Below, piece after piece: positions 51,212-61,600 of a stretch of 64,000 nucleotides of DNA. Within the stretch, counting starts at the first letter, position 1. Each line of letters begins with the position of its first letter. The DNA lies in NCBI GenBank assembly GCA_045599645.1, contig JAZRWI010000089.1, forward strand, positions 1 through 64,000, given 5' to 3'. Position numbers and translations under genes: made by a program. Below the pieces are notes generated by a model, which saw nothing but the letters and a program-made list of their open reading frames with translations, was not told where the DNA came from and searched no databases. The DNA is from RUG334 sp045599645 (GTDB lineage: Bacteria; Muiribacteriota; Ozemobacteria; Ozemobacterales; Ozemobacteraceae).

Positions 51212-51649
51212 CTATACGTATCTGCCAGCTATTGGAATTAATTCTTCCATGCTTGTAACAATCTGATTTGTATTAAGTAATTTAACCTTGAATTTTTCAG
51301 GACCAAAATCCATCAGGTGGCGTAGGTTTATTACAATATCTTTTTCTTTGGCTATCTTTAATAGCCATTTGGCACAGTTATCGCCACAGGTTGAAGCATT
51401 AAATACTTTGTCCGGTTCGTTAAAAATAAGAATCAAAGTTTTAACACCACCAGACAACGCCAAGGGCGAAATCTTGCCTAATACTGGACTATCGATAACA
51501 GCGTTCCCTAACACAGTAGATTTATCAACATCAAGTATCATTTTTTTGGCAAAATCGTTTGTTATCCAAGAATCTTCATAAGTATTCTTGAAATATACAG
51601 ACGTATTAAAAACAGCCTCAGGCATATCGCCATAAAAGATGCTTAACAT
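51212..51649 (-). CDS. DUF4869 protein
   Basis: 145 residues from the ATG at 51647-51649 (MLSIFYGDMPEAVFNTS), after GGCGGT. The frame opens 13 codons earlier, but that start lies inside the promoter (51678-51706), so the shorter form is right. FNASTCGDNCAKWLLKIA and LGKISPLALSGGVKTLIL are typical of DUF4869. Function unknown. First gene of a two-gene unit. Confidence 0.8.
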   Translation of the reverse strand: MLSIFYGDMPEAVFNTSVYFKNTYEDSWITNDFAKKMILDVDKSTVLGNAVIDSPVLGKISPLALSGGVKTLILIFNEPDKVFNASTCGDNCAKWLLKIAKEKDIVINLRHLMDFGPEKFKVKLLNTNQIVTSMEELIPIAGRYV

Positions 51650-51677
51650 CAAATTACCGCCTTTTTCAGATATCAAT

Positions 51678-51706
51678 AGTATAGCCATTTATACAATAAT
51701 TATCAA
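51678..51706 (-). promoter_or_regulatory. Promoter of the DUF4869-ATPase pair
   Basis: TTGATA (51701-51706), 17 nt, TATACT (51678-51683). It decides the start of the DUF4869 gene. Confidence 0.75.
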
Positions 51707-51781
51707 CAGCGAAATGAAGGCATATAGTTTCGTTTTTAACAAAAGCACCATAAAAACAGTTTTATGAATTTATCTTACTTG

Positions 51782-52500
51782 CTTGGTATCGAAGTGTAGC
51801 TAGTAAAGCTTTAAGCTTTAAGCTATAGGCTCCAAGCCCCAAGCCCCAAGCCCCAAGCCCCAAGCCCCAAGCTATAAGCTATAGGCCCCAAGCCCCAAGC
51901 TATAAGCTATAGGCCCCAAGCCCCAAGCTATAAGCTATAGGCTCCAAGCTTCTAGCTTCAGGCTTCCGACGGCCTGCTTTCTCGGCCAAGAGCTAAAAGC
52001 TAAGAGCCAAAAGCCTATTGAACCAAACCTTATACCCGCTTGGTATCGAAGCACTGTCCTGCTTCTAGCTTCAAGCTTCAAGCTTTAAGCTATAGGCTCC
52101 AAGCTCCAAGCCCCAAGCTCCAAGCTCCAAGCTCCAAGCCCCAAGCCCCAAGCTATAAGCTATAGGCCCCAAGCTCCAAGCCCCAAGCTATAAGCTATAG
52201 GCTCCAAGCCCCAAGCCCCAAGCTATAAGCTATAAGCTATAGGCTCCAAGCTTCTAGCTTCTAGCTTCAGGCTTCCGACGGCCTGCTTTCTCGGCCAAGA
52301 GCTAAAAGCCAAAAGCCTATTGAACCAAACCTTATACCCGCTTGGTATCGAAGCACTGTCCTGCTTCTAGCTTCAAGCTTCAAGCTTTAAGCTATAGGCT
52401 CCAAGCCCCAAGCCCCAAGCCCCAAGCTCCAAGCTCCAAGCTCCAAGCTATAGGCTCCAAGCTTCTAGCTTCTAGCTTCTAGCTTCTAGCTTCAAGCTTA
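51782..52500. repeat. Composite heptamer block with two spacer copies
   Basis: The flank word CTTGGTATCGAAGTGTAGC at 51782 opens three heptamer arrays (about 51807-51962, 52072-52262, 52373-52500; units AGCCCCA, AGCTCCA, AGCTATA, AGGCTCC, AGCTTCT) separated by two copies of the spacer CGGCCTGCTTTCTCGGCC...GGTATCGAAGCACTGTCC, 302 bp apart. No gene in 51707-52682; 52501-52682 holds the leader of the autotransporter gene and no clear promoter. Confidence 0.9.
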
Positions 52501-52682
52501 TCTTCGATAGGCTCGGATGCGAACCTGTTTTTTAGGGTTAATTATTTGTACTATTATGCCGATGATTAGACCGATGTACTCTGAAAAGTCGAAAACTGTG
52601 CTTTCTAACCAAAGCAAATTGAGTTGCCAGGCAGCATGGCGCAATGATTGAGCTAATACTGATGGATATTTGCAGGCACAAA

Positions 52683-55600
52683 ATGCAGAAAGACAAAAAA
52701 TATAGAATTAGAGCGGACATTAAGAAAAGAGCAATGGCTCTGGCTGTTGCTTTGTCTGTTTTTCTCCAATCCACAACTGTTTCTTTTGCTGCAGCTCCGA
52801 CTTTTGGTGCCGGTTCAGGCACCAATAGCACTGCAGCGGGTGTTAACAATACTGCTGACGGTGCAAATAGCACTGCTGTAGGTTTGGGTAACACGGCAAA
52901 TGGTTCGCATAATGTTGCTGTTGGCTCAACTAATAATGCCGATGGAACCTATACCGCTGCACTAGGAACTTATAACAATATTAATGGCTATGAAAGTAAC
53001 GCAATCGGTGACGACAATAATGTTACTGGTTCCCATACAAATGCAATAGGTTCCCGAAACACCACTGATGCTAATAATAGCAATGCTATAGGGTCATACA
53101 ATAAAGCAATGGCTGAAAATAGCAGTGCTTTTGGTTACAAGAATACCGCTAATGGTGAAAACAGTGTGGCTTTCGGTTTTGCTAATCTGGCTGAGATTGG
53201 TAGTTCTACGGCAATAGGTGTCTCAAATACTGCTAATGGCGATGAAAGTAGTGCACTAGGTTTTTCCAATATTGCTACGGGTAGTTTAAGTTCTGCTATT
53301 GGTGCTGAAAATATTGCTGACGGTAATTACAGTAGCGCCTTTGGTGGTCATAACAAAGCTAATGGTATTCTAAGTAACGCCTTCGGTTATTTTAACGAAG
53401 TAAATGGCTATACTAATGTTGCTATGGGTTCCAACAATACTGCTTCAGGTTCCTATGCCAGTGCCATGGGAACATTTAATAAAATCTATTATGGTCATGA
53501 AAGCAATGCAATAGGTGATGATAATACTGCCAGTGGTACTCGTACTAATGCTATCGGTAGTTATAACCAAACTTATGCCAATTATAGTAATGCAATAGGT
53601 ACTCAGAACAACACAAATGGAGAATATGCCAGTGCCTTTGGTGCAGAAAATACTGCTGGTGGAGAATACAGCAGTGCTTTGGGTTACCACAATACTGCAT
53701 CGGGCTATTTTAGTTCTGCTGTGGGTAGCGAAAACAAAGCCTATGCCGATTATGGCTCAGCAATAGGTGTTTATAATTATGTAAACCAAGAATCTGCTAG
53801 TGCTTTGGGTTACAAAAATACTTCTTCAGGTCTTGAAAGCAGTGCTATGGGTGCAGAAAATACTGCTTCAGGAGAAACTAGCAGTGCCATTGGGAATAAG
53901 AATAGTGCTGAGGGTGTGAATGCAAGTTCTGTTGGTGTAGAAAATACTGCTGCTGCTTTCAGTAGTGCTGTTGGTTATTTTAACAAGGCTGTAGGTGGAA
54001 ATAGCTTTGCTTTCGGTGGTTATAACGAAGCCAATGGAAATTTTAGCAGTGCTTTTGGTATTGGCAATGATGCTTTTGGCCGCGATAGCACTGCCATGGG
54101 CAGTGAGAATGCTGCAACAGGTAATAAGAGTTTGGCTATTGGGTATGCCAACAATAGAGAGTTTATCCCTATACTTTCCATCTTATCGCCTGTTGATGCC
54201 ATTGATACAGGTGAAAATAGCACCGCAGTAGGCTATGTTAACGTTGCTATCGGCACAAATAGCAGTGCTTTGGGTTATATGAATAGAACCGAAGGTGAAA
54301 ATAGCACCGCAGTAGGCTATAAGAATTCCTCAGCCGGTCTAAGAAGTAGTTCTATTGGTTATAATAACGTTGCTAGTGGCACAAACAGTACCGCGGTCGG
54401 TTATTCCAACAATGCACATGATTCTATGAGTGCTGCAATGGGTACGGGCAACGAAGCGATAGGCGAATTTACCAGTGCCATTGGATCTAGCAATTACGTT
54501 AAAGGCTATGAAAGTAATGCTATTGGTGATGACAATAATGCTTTGGGTATGAATTCGAATGCTGTCGGTAGTCATAACGAAGTTTATGACAATAATAGTA
54601 ATGCAATAGGTACTGGGAACTATATCGAAGGTGAAAACAGCAGTGCTTTTGGTACTGAAAACGAAGTAATCCTCTCTAATAGCAGTGCTTTCGGTTTGAG
54701 TAACAGTGTTTCAGGGGAAAAGAGCAATGCATTGGGTTATAAAAATGAGGTTCTTACTAATGATAGCAATGCTATAGGTAGCTTAAATAAATCTAAAGGC
54801 GGCCTTAGTAGTGCTATTGGTTATTCTAATGAAGCTTCTGGCTATATGGGCACCGCTGTCGGTTATGGTAACTCAGCTTTTGCTAATGGAAGCAGCGCTT
54901 TGGGTAATGCAAACCAGGCAAACAGCTATGAAAGCAGTGCCATTGGCGCTAAAAATATAGCAAAAGGACCTCAAAGCAGCGCCTTTGGTGCTTCAAATAC
55001 TGCATTACTCTCCTACAGCACAGCTTTGGGTTATAATAATATTGCTAATGCCGAATACAGTAATGCTTTTGGTAACGTAAATAGAGCTAATAGTGATTAT
55101 AGCAGCGCGGTAGGTGTTGGCAATATAGCTAATGGGTATTTCAGCAGTGCCTTTGGGGCCAACAATATTGCAGAAGGGGACTACAGCAATATTTTTGGGA
55201 TTGATAATGAAGCTTGGGCAGAAAATAGCACCGCAGTAGGCTATGTTAATGTTACTAGCGGTGCAAATAGCAGTGCTTTTGGTGCAGAGAATGCCGCAGG
55301 TGGTGATTACAGCACTGCAGTTGGTTATAAAAATGAGGTTACGAATAAGCACAGTATTGCTTTGGGTAGCTTGAATAGTGTTGCAGCTATGCAAAGTAGT
55401 GCTATCGGTTATAAAAACGTTGTTTCGGCTTATGAAGGTACTGCTGTTGGTAATTATAATGAAGCAAGGGACGTTTCAGCTGGTGCTTTTGGTTATTCTA
55501 ACAAGGCTATAGGTGAAGAAAGCTATGCTTTCGGTGGTTATAACGAAGCTCATGGAGGTCTTAGCAGTGCTTTTGGCTATACAAATATAGTTAAAGGAGA

Positions 55601-58600
55601 ATCCGGCAGTGCTTTTGGCTATACCAATACAGCTAATGGTGACTATAGCAGTGCTTTTGGTTTTTCTAATACTGCTGAAGGAGAATCCGGCAGTGCTTTT
55701 GGTAATTCTAATATAGCTAATGCCCTTGAAAGCAGTGCCTTCGGTTTTAACAATGTTTCTGAAGGAGAATCCGGCAGTGCTTTTGGTAATTCAAATAACG
55801 CTTCGGCATTGGGCAGCAGTGCGTTGGGTAATGCAAATAAGGCTTCTGGTGAGAATAGCAGCGCAGTAGGTACAAACAACGTTTCTATGGGAGTGGAAAG
55901 TACTGCTATAGGTAATTTTAACGAATCTAAGGCGGAAAGCTCCAGTGCCGTTGGTTATGGCAATATTGCTACTGGTTTGAGCACTGTGGCTGTTGGTGCT
56001 TACAACGAAGCTATCGGGACTGACAGCATTGCTCTTGGTAAAGACAATATCAGCTATTTGGAAAATAGTGTCGCTATTGGTTTGTCAAATCAAGCATTTG
56101 AGGAAGATTCCAGTGCCGTTGGTGGCTATAATAATGCTTTGGGCGATATCAGTAACGCCTTTGGTAATACTAATAATGCCTTAGGCGATTTCAGCCAGGC
56201 TTTCGGTGGGTGGAACATAGCTTCAGGCAGCAGCAGCACTGCTTTTGGTATGAGTAACTATTCTGGTGGCGATTACAGCGTGGCTATGGGCTTCGGCAAC
56301 AACTCAGCTTACGATGAAGACGATTTTGTTGGTGGCGTTATAGCTACCTATGCTTCAGGTCATTTAAGCACCGCAGTAGGTATTAACAACGTAGCAACTG
56401 GAGCTCGAAGCATAGCTGTTGGTTTCCAGAACTTCTCAGATGCTGAATCAAGCAGTGCAGTCGGTTATAAAAATACCGTAGCAGGCGATGCTAGTAATGG
56501 TTTCGGCAGTTTGAATGAAGTTAGCGGCGACTACAGTAGCGCTGTTGGTTATCAGAATGCTCTTAATGGCGCAAACAGCAATGCTTTCGGTCTTACAAAT
56601 GATTTGACAGGTGAATATAGCAACGCTTTTGGTGCAAACAATACAGTTAATAACGACTACGCTACTGCTATTGGTACATGGAATGACGCTTCAGGTGAAT
56701 ATAGCAGCGCTGTTGGGTATTCTAATACTGTATCAGATTCTTATAACAGCGCTTTTGGCTCTAACAATATAGTTTCAGAAAACTATTCCAGCGCTTTTGG
56801 TTATCAAAATACTATTTCTGGCGGTTCTAGCAACGCTTTGGGTTATAAAAATACAGTAAGTGGTATTTATAGCAATGCCGTAGGTGCTTATGATTATGTT
56901 GGCGGGAATTATAGCACAGCTATTGGTTATGGCAACAATAGCGAGCTTAATTCATACTGTTTCCCTACTTCTCTTATTGATTCTGGTGACTATAGCAGTG
57001 CAATAGGCTTTAATAATATTTCATCCGGTGAATACAGCAGTGCTTTTGGTAGTGAAAACAAAGCTACAGATGGTCAAGCCAGTGCTTTTGGGCATGCCAA
57101 TGAAGCTACTGGTTATGAATCCAGTGCTTTTGGCGCTTATAATGAGGCTCCAGCCGATTTCGGAAATGCGTATGGTTATTCAAATATAGCTTCGGGTGAA
57201 GACAGTAATGCTTTTGGTGATTGTAACGAGGCTTCTGGCGATTTTAGCAGTGCTTTTGGTTATGATAATAAAGCTATTGAAGAAGGCAGTAATGCTTTCG
57301 GTTATGGGAACCAGGCTAATGGAGCTTATAGCATTGCTCTGGGTGCAGAAAACCAAGCAAATGCCGATTACAGCGTAGCCATAGGTTATCAGGCGGTTTC
57401 AACAGAAGAAAATACCGTTTCCTTTGGTCATAGCATAGGTGACGCTAAGCCTTATGGAACCTACAGCGATGAACTTAACAGCAGGCTTGTTCATGTTGCT
57501 TCAGGCACAGCGAATACCGATGCGGTAAACTACGGTCAGGTAAAGAGCGGCTTTGCTTCAGCTACCTATAATGCTTCAACAAAGAAACTGACTCTTAAAT
57601 CAATTGACGGCACAAGCAGTGAACTGATAATTTCCAATGACGGTGGAGATCTTGATCTTTCACTTATTAAAAACAGCCTTGGTCTTCTTGATGATAAGCC
57701 AAACACCATTAACAGCAGCGGATCTATTGCAATCGGTTCCGAAAATACTTCCGGGGTTGCCGGTAAGCGTTCAATAGCTATAGGTATTGCCAACTCTTCA
57801 ACAGGCAGCTATTCTGTTGCTCTTGGTTCCCAAAATGATGTCAGCGGTTTGAATGGCACTGTAGTGGGACACGAAAACACTTCTAATGGCGCATACAGCA
57901 ATGCTTTTGGCTACAACAATACTGCATCAGGCAATGAAAGCAATTCCATAGGCTCCAATAATCTTGCTTCAGGAAACCAGAGCAGCGCTTTTGGTTATGA
58001 AAATGTTGCTGTTGCCACTTTAAGCAATGCCTTTGGTTATGACAACTATGTAACAGGCGAAAGCAGCAGCGCTTTTGGCGTCAGCAATACCGCAACAGGC
58101 ACAAACAGCAGCGCTTTTGGCTACAATAGCCATGCTGACGGGTATAGAAGCTCTGCTTTGGGGTATAACAACCTTGCTGGTTCAGCAAACACTATAGCTA
58201 TTGGTAGTTCCAATATTGCCTTTTCAGAAAGCAGCATTGCCATTGGTGTATCAAATATTGCTTCCGGCGCTTCCAGCATAGCTATTGGCGCCGATAATAA
58301 ATCTAATGGCGAATCCAGTGTGGCTTTTGGTAGTGGTAATATTACTAATGCAATCTACAGCGTGGCTTTTGGTGGCTGGAATGTAGCCTCTGGCACATTA
58401 AGTTCTGTCTTTGGCGTTGACAACATTACAGAAGGCCAGCATAGTGTAGCCCTTGGTGTTGGTAATAATGCCAAAGATTACAATTTTGACGATCCGTCTG
58501 CTGGTATTGTAACTACCTATTCGTCTGGTGAAAGAAGTACCGCTGTTGGGGTTAACAACGTAGCTACCGGCACAAGAAGCACTGCTGTCGGTTACCAGAA

Positions 58601-61600
58601 CTTCTCTGATGGCGATTCAAGCACTGCTTTCGGTTACCAGAACTATGCACTGGGTAAAAACAGTAGCGCGTCTGGTAATGGTAATATTGCTTCTGGAAGC
58701 TACAGTAATGCCTTTGGTTCTAAAAGCAAGACCTCCGGTAGTTATAGCAGTGCCTTTGGTTATTCTAATGCCGCAACAGGCACAAATGCCAATGCTTTTG
58801 GTAGCAATAACAATGTATCAGGAAATCAGAGCAGCGCTTTTGGTGTCTTTAATGCTGTTACTGCTGGTTCAAGCGGTGCCTTTGGTTTTGATAACAGGGC
58901 TTATAGCGACAGAAGTAATGCTTTCGGTTATCAGAATACCGCTTCTGGTTCTCAAAGCAGCGCTATGGGCTTTAAGAACATAGCTGTTGGTGATAACAGC
59001 AGTGTCTTTGGTTTTGAAAACTATGCTACAGGTCCGAACAGCCTGGCTTTCGGTTATCAGAACCTTACTGATGCTGAAAAGACTTCTGCTTTCGGTTTCC
59101 AGAATAGTGCCCTTGGTTCCGGCAGTGTGGCCTTTGGTCATGCAAATAAATCTATTGGTGAAGACAGTAATGCTGTCGGGTCTGACAATATTGCAACAGG
59201 CACTAAGTCTAGTGCTTTTGGTTATTCTAACAAATCAGAAGGTAATGACAGCTCAGCCATAGGCTACGACAACTATGCAAAAGCTGAACATAGCAGTGCT
59301 TTTGGTAGCGATAACGTTGCAACTGGCACTAAGTCAAATGCATTTGGTTATAGTAACTATGCTGATGGTGACTATAGCGCTGCTTTTGGTACCGGCAACT
59401 ATGCCATAGGTAGTAAAACTACTGCTATTGGTCATTCCAACATCACTCTCAGTGACTACAGCACTGCTGTTGGTTATAAAAATACTGCTAATGGCACAGA
59501 CTCAGTTGCAGTTGGCTATAAAAATACTACTAATGGCACAGATTCAGTTGCTGTTGGTTACCAGAATACTGCTTCTGAAAGATATGATTCTGCAGTTGGT
59601 TATAAGAATACAAGCAGCGGTGCTTACAGCTCTACATTTGGTAATGCAAATACAGCCTCTGCCAGAGGCAGTAATGCAATAGGCTATCGTAATATCGCTG
59701 AAGGTCAATACAGTAGCGCATTCGGTGCAGAAAGCCATGCCATAGCCAATGGTAGTCTTGCTCTTGGTTATCAGTCTGTTGCGAAGGATGTTAATACTGT
59801 TTCCTTCGGTCATGCAGCCGATGATCTTGATGTTGACGGCACAGCCTATGGCACTGATAAATACAGCAAGCTTGTTTATGTTGCTTCAGGTTCTGCAAAT
59901 ACCGATGCTGTAAACTACGGCCAGATAAAGAGCGACTTTGCATCAGCAACCTATAATGCAGCAAATAATAAGCTCGTTCTGAAATCTGTAGACGGCACTA
60001 CCAGTGAACTGACCATAACAAGTGATGCTGTAGATAATGATTTGTCTTTAATCAAAAATTCCCTCGGCCTGCTTGATGCTTACCCGAATACCATTAACAG
60101 CAGCGGCTCTATAGCTATCGGTTCTAGAAATGTTTCCGGAACATCAGCAGATACTGCAATCGCTATTGGTATTGGTAATAAGGCTAATGCTGATAAAGCT
60201 ATCGCTCTTGGTTATGAAAACGAAGTCAGTGGTTCCTCTGGTACTTCATACGGACACAACAATGTTGTTAGCGGCAATAATGGTCTAGCCGTTGGTGATA
60301 AGAATCAGGCTAAGAGTGACTATAGTAGTGCTGTTGGTTATGAAAACATAGCTTCAGGTGCAAACTCCACCGCTTTGGGCAGAACCAGCAAGGCTCTTAG
60401 TCAATATGCTACAGCTGTCGGTTATAACAATACCGCCTCTGGTAATAGCAGTAATGCTGTTGGCAAAGGGAATTCGGCTTCGGCTGACAATTCTAATGCT
60501 TTTGGTAACAGTAATACTTCTTCTGGCAACAACAGTAGTTCATTTGGTAATGACAACTCAGCCTTAGGTTGGGATAGTATCGCTATGGGTAATAAGAACC
60601 AGGCTAGAAGTGATTATAGCGTCGCTATTGGTTATGAAAACATAGCTTCAGGTGCAAGCTCCACCGCTTTGGGCAGAAGCAGCAAGGCTCTTAATCAATC
60701 TGCTACAGCTGTCGGTTACAATAACACTGCTTCTGGCAATAGCAGCGCAGCTGTTGGTTTTGGCAATCAGGCTCTTGGTTCAAACAGCGGAGCCTTTGGT
60801 AGAGGCAATACCGCTTCAGGTTCTTTGGCTAACGCTTTTGGTTACAATAACTTAGCTTCTGGCTCAGATACTACTGCTTTTGGTAATGGTAATCAGGCTA
60901 CTGGTGGTGCCAGCAACGCTTTTGGTTATCATAACACCGCTTCTGGCAATAGCAGCACAGCAATGGGTTCTGGTAACACTGCTTCAGGCAGTGTCAGCAC
61001 TGCTGTTGGTTATGGTAATATAGCTTCTAATAGCTATAGCAGTGCCTTCGGTTATCAAAACAAGGCCTACGGCCAGGGAAGCAGTGCTCTTGGTTATGGC
61101 AACCAGGCTCTAGGTACGGATGGTGCCGCTGTTGGTTTTAATAATATAGCTTCTGGAAGTAATAGTAGTGCTTTTGGCGTTAGCAATATTGCTTCCGGTT
61201 CTGGAAATGCTGCTTTCGGTAACAACAACAAAGCTTTGGGCGGTGGCAGTGATGCTTTGGGCTTGGGCAACACTGCTTCAGGTAACAACAGTAGTGCAAT
61301 AGGCACTGGTAATACAGCTGCCGGCACATATAGTGTTGCCATGGGCTATAGTAATACTGTAACAGGTCAGGGCAGCAGTGCTGTTGGTTGGACAAATACT
61401 GTATCCGGTCAGGATAGCAATGCCTTCGGTTTCAGGAATGAAGCTCTGGGCGTAAACAGCAATGCTTATGGTAAGATGAATAAGGCTCTTGGTTCAACAA
61501 GCAGTGCATATGGTTATGAAAATACTGCAACAGGTTCAAACGGTAGCGCTTTTGGTTTTTCAAATGACGCTTTCGGAGCTGGCAGTAATGCTTTCGGTTA

